Both the position numbers and the translations under genes were made by a program. The notes under the pieces are model-generated. The model was given only the letters and a program-made list of their open reading frames with translations, was not told where the DNA came from and did no database searches. Of a stretch of DNA of 64,000 nucleotides, positions 9,104 to 17,650 are shown one piece after another; the stretch's first letter is position 1, and each line of letters opens with the position of its first letter. The stretch is taken from contig CP073691.1 in assembly GCA_018228685.1 (NCBI GenBank), positions 558,001-622,000 of the forward strand. The letters are read 5' to 3'. This DNA comes from Clostridiaceae bacterium Marseille-Q4149 (GTDB lineage: Bacteria; Bacillota; Clostridia; Oscillospirales; Oscillospiraceae).

Positions 9104-10804
9104 TTATCCCGGTGTATCACCGAAATCTACATTCTTCGGTCGGCGCAGTGCCAGTCCGGCCTCATAGCTCGGCGTATTGAAGATCACGCCCTCACCACCG
9201 GAGGAATGGACCCACATACGCTCGCCGTTTTCACCGTATCCGGCAAAAATAAGTACATGATTCCATCCGCCTCCGTCGTCATCCATCAGGAACCCCAGAT
9301 CACCGGGCAAAAGCTCTTCGGCGGTAATGGCATAGGATTCGTCCCACTGGCTCCAGGAGGCACCGTTCAAGCTGACGCCAACAGCCGTTTTATAGGTCCA
9401 GTCTGAAAAGCCGGAGCAATCCAGGCCGAATGGGCGGATCGTGCCGGTCGTTGTGGAACCGGCGGCTGTAACGAGCTTCGGCGTATTCCATTCATCATTC
9501 CATCCGGCTGCCGATTTGCCGCCCCAGAAGTATGGCACCTTCCCGACGAGGGACAGCCCGGTTTTGACAATGTGCTTTCGTGTTTCGCTGCAATTCTGAC
9601 GGGCAAGGAAGGCAATCAGTTCTACATCGGTAAGCGGAACGGTACTGCCGTTTCCGGCCGTTCCGTAGAGCGTTTTCTTCAGGGCCAAGGCACGGGAGTG
9701 GATCACATCGCCGTATGTGGTTTCCAGACCGTTATAATAGGCGTTCAGATCCAGCCCGAACGCCGTGGAAATCACCGTATTGTCAAAGGGATGAATGGTG
9801 CATTCCAGATATTTCACGGTTTTCTTTTCCGGCGTAAGCATTTCCTTGCCTGTGTACTGATAATAGGTTGCCTTGCGTGTGCCTGTGATATTGCTGCCGC
9901 TATAAACGGGAAGCGTCAGGGTGACGGCTGCGTATGCATCCACCTCGATCTGTGTGTCTGATGACAACTGTTGATCCTGCAAATAGTAGGTTGCTTCCGC
10001 CGTCTCATAGCGGTATTGCGGGACACCGTTGATCACTCCGGTCTTAACCGTTTTCGTTACCACGGTTATCGTGACCGGCTTGTAGGTATAGTAAGCGACC
10101 GGCGTGATCACTTCATTTTCCCGTTCCACTAAGGTTACGGGAAACATGTTGGCTGTCACACCGTCCAGCTTCTTTTGCATATCCTCCGGGTCGTTGCTGA
10201 GCTGTTCCACCGAAGTGGAATATGCCGACAAAATATAGGCGGTGTCGTACCCGGCCGAGCTCTGCGCATAATTGATCAGCGCATTCATTGAAAGCTCCCG
10301 GTCATAGCCTCCGTCTGAAATCAATCGTTCTACCTCAGCCATTGAAGCGTCGTACCCGGCCTGGACAATATCCGAAACCGTCTCGGAGAGATTTTCATAG
10401 ATCTCCGTGATGGATACCGTCGGCTCATTGCCGTCGATACCGAGCGCTTTATTGATGATGATCCCGGGCAGCTCTACGATCATAACAATGAGGAAAACCA
10501 CCGATAGGCACAAGCAGACCAGAATTTTAAACAGGGTATGCCGCATCGCCCATGCGGCGGAGATGATCGCACCCCAAGGACCACCGGCGGCTGTACCGGC
10601 TGCAATTTCTGCCACGGCTTTGCCGCCCTCCACACCGGCCTTTACGGTTGCCGCAGCGGCATTGGCTGTTGCTTCCGCTCCTTTTTTCGCCGCCTGCTTT
10701 GCGGCTTGTTTTCCGGCATTTTTGGTGGCTTTTGCCGCCTGACCGGCCGCTTGACCGATATTATCCGAACCGTCTCCCATTTGCTGCTTTTGCGGCTCTG
10801 CCAT
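9104..10804 (-). CDS. Membrane-anchored NlpC/P60 cell-wall hydrolase of the ICE (CD1108 family)
   Basis: The protein probably opens peptidoglycan locally for the mating channel, the role VirB1-type enzymes play elsewhere. Residues 1-75 are Ala/Lys-rich, a membrane helix follows at about 88-115 (ILVCLCLSVVFLIVMIVEL), then an extracellular region. The NlpC/P60 domain occupies about 415-560. The catalytic Cys lies in LDCSGFSDW near 461 and the His in NHVLIFAGYG near 516. Start supported by GGAGGTG. It lies between the VirB6-like gene and prgI. Confidence 0.9.
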   Translation of the reverse strand: MAEPQKQQMGDGSDNIGQAAGQAAKATKNAGKQAAKQAAKKGAEATANAAAATVKAGVEGGKAVAEIAAGTAAGGPWGAIISAAWAMRHTLFKILVCLCLSVVFLIVMIVELPGIIINKALGIDGNEPTVSITEIYENLSETVSDIVQAGYDASMAEVERLISDGGYDRELSMNALINYAQSSAGYDTAYILSAYSTSVEQLSNDPEDMQKKLDGVTANMFPVTLVERENEVITPVAYYTYKPVTITVVTKTVKTGVINGVPQYRYETAEATYYLQDQQLSSDTQIEVDAYAAVTLTLPVYSGSNITGTRKATYYQYTGKEMLTPEKKTVKYLECTIHPFDNTVISTAFGLDLNAYYNGLETTYGDVIHSRALALKKTLYGTAGNGSTVPLTDVELIAFLARQNCSETRKHIVKTGLSLVGKVPYFWGGKSAAGWNDEWNTPKLVTAAGSTTTGTIRPFGLDCSGFSDWTYKTAVGVSLNGASWSQWDESYAITAEELLPGDLGFLMDDDGGGWNHVLIFAGYGENGERMWVHSSGGEGVIFNTPSYEAGLALRRPKNVDFGDTPG

Positions 10805-10907
10805 TCTTTCACCTCCGTATTCAAACTGCCAAAGGCAGGCTTGTTTTCTCTTTTATATAGGAAGACAGCCGAACCGAATACATTGCTCCGATCCGGCTGT
10901 CCGCCGT

Positions 10908-12995
10908 TTATCGTCTCCGCCTTGGCGACTTGATCTCCGTTTGATCACGGGATTTTGGCTCACCATAACGGGACGGTGTGCTTTTGTACCGCACAGTTTC
11001 CGTAGAAACGGTGCGTACATTTTCGCCGTCATAGACCGGTTTTCCGTTCTCATAAACCGGCTTGCGTTCCACTGCAGCCTCGCCGTGTACTGCGTACCAC
11101 TGGCTGCCGTGGACATCTTCATATACCTGATAGTCACCGCGGGGAGGTGCATACTGCGATGTATCATAGAACATCGTGCCGGATCCATTTTCATGCCGGA
11201 CCTCAAAATGCCCGTCCATACGACCGGATCCATCCACGCTTGTGACCGGCTGTTCATAGCCCGGCATAAAGCTTTGGAACTGTGCCCGATTATAGCCATC
11301 CGCCGCGTCGCCCGCCTCAAAGGGAGGCGTTTCTGCGTGCTGCTGCATGGCGTACCACTCTACGCCGTTGGATGCCTGAATTGTGGAATGCGGTGCATCC
11401 GGCTCGTCATAATATGCACTGTTGTACCATCTGCTCACGCCGCCGTCCGAAGATGCCTCAATGACACCGTCTCCGACCGTTCTGAGCGTTGCACCATCCG
11501 CATCCGGGAATGCAACTGCGACCTGCGCCGCCTCAGCGGAATTGCCGCTGAATACGGGTGCATCATAAAATGCTCCGGCTCCGGAACCGCTGGCCATCTG
11601 ATACCACTGACTGCCGTCCGAAGCATTGACAATGGCATGCGGGCCGTCCGGCTTTTCAAACTGGGAAGCATTGAACATCTCGACAGCCGTTTCTTTCCCG
11701 TCGGCACCAATCGCCTTTGTGGAGATATGTCCGCCGGTGATCTGTGTATCCGAAAGATTAATGCCTTTCATATGCGGCATATAATTGCCGAGACTGCGGT
11801 TGGCAATATCGCCGCCGATAGAACCGGACACATTCGGTGTTCTGGCCGCTACGGAGGAGATGGATTCTCCGGTCAGTGTGGCGCCGTTACGGGCTGCCAT
11901 ACCACCGAAAGCCCGACCGACAAAGCCGATCGTTCCGCCGGCGCCCATTCTTGTGCCGCCGTCCACGACCGCATCACGGACATACGAATTGCCCTTGAAA
12001 CGGTTGGCAAAGCCTGCGGCGAACCCAGTTGCCGCTGCGCCTGTACCGGTTGCAGCACTGCCTCCGCGGAACACACTGCCGGCGCTTCTTGCGCCTCCGG
12101 CCACGCCGGTGATTACTCGTGCGGCCATCAGCAGTTCCATTCCCATACCGGAGCCGGTCTGGGCTACATTCAGCCCCATTGCCGCAAGATAGCTGTCAAA
12201 CTTCTGTGCCGTTTTGAGGAACGCCACTGCACAGAACAGCCACAGGAACACATTGCCGTTGCCGTTGGACAAGGCACCGCCTGTGCCGATGTACTGGCCA
12301 ACCGAGGTTGAAAAGCCACGCAGGAACCAGACATTCATCACAAGGAGCAATAGTTGCGACCCGACCATCCGGCACCACGACCGGAATACCGGCGTTGTTG
12401 CTTTGGATGCGCCCATAGAAAAGGCGAGAGGTGAGGTGTAGCACAGCACACCGACAACGATGTACCGTTCCACCGTTTCAAGCAGCAGCTTGAAATAGTT
12501 CCAGCCCAGCGCAATTTCCAGTATGGTGAGCAGCAGCAATCCGACCACCGAGATGGTGGCGATAAGACTGGTCAGCCCGTTTTGAAGGGCCTGCTCGATT
12601 CCGGCAAAGGTAAAGTCCTCCGCCGTCATCTGAATGTCCATGAGTGCTGTATACGGCGCTGTTGCGATTTTCAGCGTCAACAGGAAAATCGGCTTGGCAT
12701 ATCCGATCAGAAAGGCGAATAACGCACTTCTGCCAAGCAGTACCCACGGGTTTTCCGCCTCCGTTACAGGGCCTCCGAATACACGGAATAACTGCCAAAC
12801 TGTGATCAAAAACAACAGAGCCCATGCGGTGTACTGCATTACGGTAAAGGCTTTAGACACAAACGGGAAGTATTCTTCCATTGCCGTCATATCCGTACCG
12901 AGCGCCTGAAGGAACAGCCCGGACACCGCATCCATCATGTCTGACACAACGCTGCTGATCCAGGTGACGATTCCTTCAAAAATCCAGTCAAGCAT
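10908..12995 (-). CDS. VirB6/TrbL-like polytopic channel protein (CD1112 family)
   Basis: The N-terminal 290 residues contain about six hydrophobic helices (for example near 50-66, 88-108, 140-160, 176-195 and 212-228), as expected for the inner-membrane channel component. A Gly/Ala-rich stretch near 285-345 leads to a long soluble tail with several imperfect repeats built on DGSQWYQM/NGVEWYAM/HGSQWYAV motifs (about 450-660). The tail ends in basic residues. Start supported by AAAGGAGGTG. Confidence 0.88.
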   Translation of the reverse strand: MLDWIFEGIVTWISSVVSDMMDAVSGLFLQALGTDMTAMEEYFPFVSKAFTVMQYTAWALLFLITVWQLFRVFGGPVTEAENPWVLLGRSALFAFLIGYAKPIFLLTLKIATAPYTALMDIQMTAEDFTFAGIEQALQNGLTSLIATISVVGLLLLTILEIALGWNYFKLLLETVERYIVVGVLCYTSPLAFSMGASKATTPVFRSWCRMVGSQLLLLVMNVWFLRGFSTSVGQYIGTGGALSNGNGNVFLWLFCAVAFLKTAQKFDSYLAAMGLNVAQTGSGMGMELLMAARVITGVAGGARSAGSVFRGGSAATGTGAAATGFAAGFANRFKGNSYVRDAVVDGGTRMGAGGTIGFVGRAFGGMAARNGATLTGESISSVAARTPNVSGSIGGDIANRSLGNYMPHMKGINLSDTQITGGHISTKAIGADGKETAVEMFNASQFEKPDGPHAIVNASDGSQWYQMASGSGAGAFYDAPVFSGNSAEAAQVAVAFPDADGATLRTVGDGVIEASSDGGVSRWYNSAYYDEPDAPHSTIQASNGVEWYAMQQHAETPPFEAGDAADGYNRAQFQSFMPGYEQPVTSVDGSGRMDGHFEVRHENGSGTMFYDTSQYAPPRGDYQVYEDVHGSQWYAVHGEAAVERKPVYENGKPVYDGENVRTVSTETVRYKSTPSRYGEPKSRDQTEIKSPRRRR

Positions 12996-13029
12996 AGGTG
13001 TTCACCTCCTTTCCGCTTGACCGGATCTT

Positions 13030-13389
13030 TTACGGGTTGTAGTTTCCGCCGCTGATAAGGGGCTGCAGATAGGCAACGATAAAGCCGAGAGAATTCAGAA
13101 CGATCCAGGTGATCACGATCCTCTTGAGCCAGCTCGTCGCCTCGTCGACGGCTCGCTGATTGCGCGATATCATGCGTACCAGCAGGGCGATAGCGGCCAC
13201 GGTGACTGCCACGATGGTGCTGATCGCCACAAGCTCTCCGTAGATATCCTTCATGATCATCGAAAAACGATCCCACATATCTGCGGCGAATACCGTCTGT
13301 GTCGAAACGAGCAGTGCCGCCACAACGCCCACAAGCGACCAGTATGCGGTTTTGATCTTTCCATCGCGCAGCCGAAGCTGTCTGTTCAT
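13030..13389 (-). CDS. VirB2/TrbC-like small membrane protein
   Basis: Start is ATG at 13389 (MNRQLRLRDGK), with AAAGGAGGG 8 bases upstream. The 119-residue protein has a signal-like hydrophobic segment ending near TVFAADMW (about 17-36), then two further helices (about 55-75 and 92-110) separated by a short basic loop. This is the layout of pilin-like VirB2/TrbC proteins, which line the transfer channel. It is the first gene after the leader and terminator at 13424-13506. Confidence 0.75.
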   Translation of the reverse strand: MNRQLRLRDGKIKTAYWSLVGVVAALLVSTQTVFAADMWDRFSMIMKDIYGELVAISTIVAVTVAAIALLVRMISRNQRAVDEATSWLKRIVITWIVLNSLGFIVAYLQPLISGGNYNP

Positions 13390-13423
13390 GCTTTTGGCCC
13401 TCCTTTCTTCGGTATTGGGCAGC

Positions 13424-13467
13424 AAAAAACGCCGTCTCTCAAAGCTTTTCAGCTCAAGAAACGGCGT
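13424..13467 (-). terminator. Terminator/attenuator in the leader of the ICE transfer operon
   Basis: Read on the minus strand, ACGCCGT pairs with ACGGCGT around an inner stem of CTTGAGCT and AGCTTTGAG, followed at once by six T residues. The start codon of the VirB2-like gene is only 34 bases further on, which leaves no room for a separate promoter. It may simply end transcripts of the 13571-14200 gene, but it also sits within the leader of the promoter at 13501-13529. Confidence 0.75.
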
Positions 13468-13500
13468 CGGTTTCGCCCGATCCCAGTTTGGGACGATATT

Positions 13501-13529
13501 ATTTTAGCACATTTGCTTTCCCGTGTCAT
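13501..13529 (-). promoter_or_regulatory. Candidate promoter of the ICE transfer operon
   Basis: On the minus strand ATGACA (13524-13529) and TAAAAT (13501-13506) are separated by 17 bases, close to the sigma-A consensus. It lies in the gap between the 13571-14200 gene and the VirB2-like gene. A transcript from here would start near 13494 and run through the terminator-like hairpin before reaching the first start codon. Confidence 0.5.
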
Positions 13530-13570
13530 CGGCAATCGTGTGCCAACTTTTCGCCTTTTTATGGGCATAT

Positions 13571-14200
13571 TCATTTCAGTCCTTCCAGAAGCGTCAGCAT
13601 TTCCAGCCAGAAGTCCACATCCGGCGCAGCTGTTGCCCACAGACGAATGGAAAGAATGGAAATGGCCTGCTGACGATAGCGATAAAAGTTCCGTGACGAC
13701 AGGTTTAGGCGATACAAAACCTCCTGATGGTTGAGCGCCTCCGGCGCTATGTAGGTCGTGTAGATGAGATTATACAGCCGTTCGCCGTTGTCCGGCTTTT
13801 TTCGGAGCACGGTCAGTGCCTCGTTGAGCCGATCCATCAACAGGCGAGATTTTTGCATGCCCTGCATCCGGCTTTCGATCTTCTTGTTGCCCAGCGCCAC
13901 CTCGACATCCACATCCTCGATCAGCTTGTCCACGCCTTCAAACGGCCGGTCAAGCTCGGCAGCAACCGTCTCGGGGAAGCATTCCAGCATCCACACCAGC
14001 GTGCGATAGTGCTGGAGGAGCATCAGCGTGTTGTGATAGCAATTTTTCGTCTTTTCCTGCCTGGCAGCACGCTTTTGTGCGTCGTCGATCCGGCTGTCTC
14101 CCAAGATGCCTCGCTTTGTCAGAAGTGTGATAAAAGCGTCTGACTGCGCTTGTATTCGTTTTTCCTGCTGCTCATATTGCAGCTCATCCTGTTTGCTCAT
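13571..14200 (-). CDS. ICE protein with ArpU/sigma-region-4-like C-terminus
   Basis: Start is ATG at 14200 (MSKQDELQYEQQEKR), with AAAGGAG 7 bases upstream, overlapping the end of the 14184-15248 gene. The 209-residue protein is mostly helical and soluble. Residues about 150-195 (LNHQEVLYRLNLSSRNFYRYRQQAISIL) look like a helix-turn-helix of the ArpU or sigma-70 region 4 type. A regulatory role in element gene expression is likely but inferred. Confidence 0.65.
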   Translation of the reverse strand: MSKQDELQYEQQEKRIQAQSDAFITLLTKRGILGDSRIDDAQKRAARQEKTKNCYHNTLMLLQHYRTLVWMLECFPETVAAELDRPFEGVDKLIEDVDVEVALGNKKIESRMQGMQKSRLLMDRLNEALTVLRKKPDNGERLYNLIYTTYIAPEALNHQEVLYRLNLSSRNFYRYRQQAISILSIRLWATAAPDVDFWLEMLTLLEGLK

Positions 14201-15248
14201 GATAAAACATCTCCTTTGCGATTTTGGTGATATCCGTCGGCCTGCACGGTCCGCGGATTTTATTCGTTTCCTGTACCTTGAGATCGAAATACCCTTTACT
14301 CCGGCAGACATACTCACAATTCTTACAGTTCCAACACGGAGAAAAATACGCGCGTATTATACTGTCCGAAAGTGCAACGCGATTTTCTTCCACATTGTCA
14401 ATCGACTTTTCCACGGCATTTCTGCTGTACCATGCGACCAGCCGGTTGATGTGTTCATTGTCACTGCCTACCTTGTGCGTATTTGCACCCCAAATACGTA
14501 TTTCGTCAAGAATACGCAGAAATTCTGCCTGCTCAGGCAAGGAAACCTCAGTATCCATCGGATAAGATTTATTGAAAACGAGGCAGCCGTAAGAGCCGGG
14601 AAGACGGTATAGAGCAAAGACATCCCCGTGCTTTTTGAAAAATCTCCATACCTTTGTCTTTTCCCAGCCCCAGCGCTGACCCAGTTTTTCCATCGTTAAT
14701 ATGGCGCCGTAATTGCCGTATTGAACAGCCGGCGCTATAAAAGAAAACGCATTGCCCGGTTCCTCTGATACTGTGTGGCACCAGAGATCCAGCCATGCGT
14801 CTGCTTCATCAAATATATATCGCTCCTCGGCAAGTCGGTGCGTAATATTGCGGGGGAGGCAGAGAAACCCAAAACCATCTGTGGCATACACGGTTCCGTT
14901 CATGCATTCCTCACCGGAGCATTTTACGACCCAATCCGTTAATTGATAGGTCAGCTTTTTGGTTTTGCTGTCCAGCGTATATTTCAGATAACCGAGGGCT
15001 GATAGCTTATCCATTATCTCTAAAGCCTGTACGCGGCTTTTGATGCCGAGAATACTCTTCAGCCCAACAATACCTCCGGACCACATTCCGGGGCTCACAG
15101 CGTTCTTATGGCCACAATAGAAGGCGTGTCCCTTGCGAAATGCAGCTCTGGCGGCGATCTTTGCCCAGGCTCCCATAATACCTTTGCCGGTCGGCAAGGT
15201 ATCTCTTCGGAGCTTTACCCATTCATACTTCATCAAGCATTTCAACAT
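14184..15248 (-). CDS. ICE hypothetical protein with Cys cluster
   Basis: Start is ATG at 15248 (MLKCLMKYEWVKLRRD), with GGAGG 6 bases upstream. The N-terminal region (residues 55-110) has a winged-helix pattern (GIKSRVQALEIMDKLSALGYLKY), as in replication initiator or MarR-like domains. A cluster CWNCKNCEYVC near residue 315 could bind zinc or an iron-sulfur centre. Family not recognised. The basic N-terminus and the wHTH suggest DNA binding, possibly replication of the excised element. Confidence 0.6.
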   Translation of the reverse strand: MLKCLMKYEWVKLRRDTLPTGKGIMGAWAKIAARAAFRKGHAFYCGHKNAVSPGMWSGGIVGLKSILGIKSRVQALEIMDKLSALGYLKYTLDSKTKKLTYQLTDWVVKCSGEECMNGTVYATDGFGFLCLPRNITHRLAEERYIFDEADAWLDLWCHTVSEEPGNAFSFIAPAVQYGNYGAILTMEKLGQRWGWEKTKVWRFFKKHGDVFALYRLPGSYGCLVFNKSYPMDTEVSLPEQAEFLRILDEIRIWGANTHKVGSDNEHINRLVAWYSRNAVEKSIDNVEENRVALSDSIIRAYFSPCWNCKNCEYVCRSKGYFDLKVQETNKIRGPCRPTDITKIAKEMFYHEQTG

Positions 15249-15304
15249 CAGCGCCTCCTTCCTTGGAATAATAAAAAAGACGACCATTCCGTCGTCACAT
15301 AGTA

Positions 15305-15526
15305 TCAGTCTTCGATTCTTACGATCAGTCCATTCAGCTTGATCAGCTTCACGCCTTTGAGATACCAGAACTCACCGAGTTCGATTCTCGTCGGGATCCA
15401 CTCTCCGTCAAGCAGCACCTCCAACCGTTCTCCGCAGTGAAGGCCGCCGTAGTAATCCAGCGGCCCGAAGCGAATGTCCATCCGACCGATTACATCATCA
15501 TAAATCAGTACACCTTGTTTTTTCAT
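15305..15526 (-). CDS. DUF5348 domain protein
   Basis: A 73-residue protein with the pattern (IGRMDIRFGPLDYYGGLHCGE, then LLDGEWIPTRIELG) of DUF5348, small proteins of unknown function common near the ends of clostridial conjugative elements. It is the gene nearest to the visible end of the element. No signal peptide or membrane segment. Start supported by AAGGAGAA upstream. Confidence 0.75.
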   Translation of the reverse strand: MKKQGVLIYDDVIGRMDIRFGPLDYYGGLHCGERLEVLLDGEWIPTRIELGEFWYLKGVKLIKLNGLIVRIED

Positions 15527-15549
15527 CCTTATTCTCCTTGTGAAATGGG

Positions 15550-15585
15550 AAAAGCCGAATGAGTTTCAGTGCTCATTCGGCTTTT
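15550..15585. terminator. Perfect 14-bp hairpin near the ICE end
   Basis: AAAAGCCGAATGAG (15550-15563) and CTCATTCGGCTTTT (15572-15585) form a perfect stem with an 8-base loop and T-tracts on both strands. It can work in both directions and would shield the DUF5348 gene from spoVAC transcription reading into the element. Confidence 0.8.
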
Positions 15586-15650
15586 CTGTGTGACAGGTTA
15601 TTAAATATGTTGCTCGAATACATACTCCTTTCTAAATGTAATTGTTTGGA

Positions 15651-16040
15651 CTAAATCATCATACTCGCGCCTAAATGCTTAAAGGCTTTCTGACTGAGTC
15701 CTATTATATCACCCTCATCGGCCCGGAAGTCCATGGCCGGGGACACCACGGCGTTGGCAAAGCCCGTGATGGGCACCAGGGTCCCGGCTCCGCCGAACCG
15801 GGCCAGCTTGTTATACAGGTTCAGCCCCGTGAACAGGGCCGACAGAAACACCAGACTGATGGAGGTGGCGGAGGCGGCGTCCTCCCGGGGCAGCAGCATC
15901 AGCCAGCCGGTCTGGATCAGCTGGCCCACCACGCAGATGGCCCCGCCGATGGCGAAGGCCAGGGCCATGTCCTTCAGCAGGGGAGACTTCTTCTGCATGC
16001 CCTTGACATAGGCCTGGTATTCCTGGGGTGACATATCCAT
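15651..16040 (-). pseudogene. spoVAC: spoVAC, 3' end replaced by the ICE
   Basis: SpoVAC is an inner-membrane channel protein needed for dipicolinic acid uptake into the spore. The ORF matches the family from MSPQEYQAYVKGM through GTLVPITGFANAVVSPAMDFRADEG. Then the frame runs into about 19 foreign residues (DIIGLSQKAFKHLGASMMI) with rare AT-rich codons such as ATA, AGT and TTA. The family is about 150 residues long; here the last transmembrane part is missing. The junction is about 15709-15713. The lost 3' part and spoVAD/AE should lie beyond the other end of the ICE. Excision could restore the gene. Confidence 0.85.
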
Positions 16041-16117
16041 GATTGCAGCACATCCTTTCGCCTATAGTCTGCCCGGCGGCGGGGCTTTTATCCCCGGCGG
16101 CGGCACAAAACCGCCGC

Positions 16118-16146
16118 TTGACAAGGGGGGCGCAAGTTGCTATGCT
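16118..16146 (+). promoter_or_regulatory. Sigma-A promoter of the yibE/F-like gene
   Basis: TTGACA (16118-16123) and TATGCT (16141-16146) are 17 bases apart, 42 bases before the start codon at 16188, with AAAGGAAGAGG as ribosome binding site between them. Confidence 0.75.
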
Positions 16147-16187
16147 GGTGAGGACAGCTTTCCATTTGCCGAAAGGAAGAGGTTCTT

Positions 16188-17369
16188 ATGAAGAAAAAGA
16201 CAAAACAGGCGGGTCCTGCCGCCTGGCTGCGGGAAAACAAGTGGACCTGCGCGGTACTGGCGGCGGCCCTGGTGCTGCTGATCGTGGGGCGGCTGCTGGC
16301 AGCCCCGGCCCGGGTGGAAGCCGGCCAGCCGGAGGAGCGGGCGGACTATGAATCCGCCGTGGTGGAGCAGGTCCTGTCGGACTCCACGGAGAAGGACCCA
16401 GCCGCCGACAACGGGTACCGGGGAGAGCAGCTGCTGCTGGTTACCGTGAAGTCCGGGGACTATCAGGGCCAGCAGATGCAGGTATATAACTATGTGGGTC
16501 CCCTGTACGGCGGGCCCCTCCACGCCGGGGACCGGGCCACCATCCTGATCTCCAGCTATTCCGACGGCACCGTCAACGCCACGGTGTATGAATTCGACCG
16601 GCTGATCCCCCTGGCCATCGTGGTGGCGCTGTTCATCGCGGCGGCGGTGATCGTAGGCGGCCGCACCGGGGCCAAGTCGCTGGTGGCCTTAGCGGTGACG
16701 CTGGTGTGCCTGTTCGGCGTGCTGCTGCCGGCGCTGATGAAGGGGGCCAATACCCTGCTGATGACCTTTATCGTGTGCGCCTATGTGGCGGTGGTGAGCC
16801 TGACCATTGTGGGCGGCGTGCAGAAAAAGAGCGTGTGCGCCATGCTGGGCGCCGTGGCGGGCACGGCCCTGGCCCTGCTGTTCGGGCTGCTGGCCCAGGC
16901 CCTGACCCGGGTGGACGGCCTGCGCATCGAGGACGTAGAGCCTTTGCTGCAGCTGCGCCAGACCGGCACACCCATCGGCCTGCGGGGCCTGCTGGTAGGC
17001 GGCATCATCATCAGCGCCCTGGGGGCGGTGATGGACGTGACCATGGGCATCGCCTCCTCCCTGGCGGAGGTCCACGCCGCCAATCCCCAGCTGTCCCGGC
17101 GGGAGCTGTTCCGCTCCGGTATGAACATCGGCCGGGACATGGTGGGCACCATGACCAACACCCTGATCCTAGCGTTTTTGGGCAGCGGGTTCACACTGAT
17201 CCTGTACCTGTACTCCCTGGGGCTGTCCTTCCGCCAGCTGATGAGCTCGGCGTATGTGTCCATGGAGGTGGTCAGCGGCATAGCCAGCAGCGTGGGCGTG
17301 ATTCTGTCCATCCCGCTGACGGCCCTGATTACCGCCGCAGTCTTTACAAGAGAAAAGCAGCAAAGCTGA
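16188..17369 (+). CDS. YibE/F family membrane protein
   Basis: The 393-residue protein has one N-terminal helix (about 18-40), an extracytoplasmic beta-rich segment (about 45-135) and then seven or eight helices. It contains the family block GAVMDVTMGIASSLAEVHAANP near 285, followed by GRDMVGTMTNTLILAFLG. YibE/F proteins are multi-pass membrane proteins of unknown transport function. It stands alone between a clear promoter and a long terminator hairpin. Confidence 0.88.
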   Translation: MKKKTKQAGPAAWLRENKWTCAVLAAALVLLIVGRLLAAPARVEAGQPEERADYESAVVEQVLSDSTEKDPAADNGYRGEQLLLVTVKSGDYQGQQMQVYNYVGPLYGGPLHAGDRATILISSYSDGTVNATVYEFDRLIPLAIVVALFIAAAVIVGGRTGAKSLVALAVTLVCLFGVLLPALMKGANTLLMTFIVCAYVAVVSLTIVGGVQKKSVCAMLGAVAGTALALLFGLLAQALTRVDGLRIEDVEPLLQLRQTGTPIGLRGLLVGGIIISALGAVMDVTMGIASSLAEVHAANPQLSRRELFRSGMNIGRDMVGTMTNTLILAFLGSGFTLILYLYSLGLSFRQLMSSAYVSMEVVSGIASSVGVILSIPLTALITAAVFTREKQQS

Positions 17370-17413
17370 ATATACGAAGGGCGCAGCCGGGCGGCTGCGC
17401 CCTTCGTATATTC
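17368..17413. terminator. 21-bp perfect hairpin overlapping the yibE/F stop codon
   Basis: The arms 17368-17388 and 17393-17413 are perfectly complementary with a four-base loop GGGC. The arm begins at the last two bases of the stop codon. It lacks a good T-run, so it may act by stem stability or stabilise the mRNA end. Confidence 0.7.
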
Positions 17414-17650
17414 ATGCGTATTCATAAGGATGATTAATGGCAGGCAGAAGGAAAAATCAAGGGATATTCGGATTGTTTTTTGCGCTAAAGGGATATATCA
17501 TGGTGAAAAATTTGCTGGCGGATTCTGGAAATTTCTTGCGAGTACCGGCATTTTTTCGGAGCACGCGGCTAGGCGCTCCTGCCAGGACCGGGGGACATGC
17601 GTCCCGGCGGGCAAAACGGACCGTGTGAATGTTTATCCAGGAGAAAAGAT

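Larger units (their letters stand above)
1..15712. mobile_element. Right-hand part of an integrative conjugative element (ICE)
   Basis: All genes from 76 to 15526 lie on the minus strand and form a mating-channel operon: VirB2-like, VirB6-like, NlpC/P60, PrgI, VirB4, accessory proteins, VirD4 and an S1 protein. This is the order seen in Clostridium difficile-type conjugative elements (CD1107-CD1115 families). Base composition is clearly less GC-rich than the host DNA beyond 15.72 kb. The right boundary lies about 15709-15713, where the spoVAC reading frame changes from host-like codons to an AT-rich foreign tail. The left end, the relaxase and the recombinase are not in this window. Confidence 0.9.
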
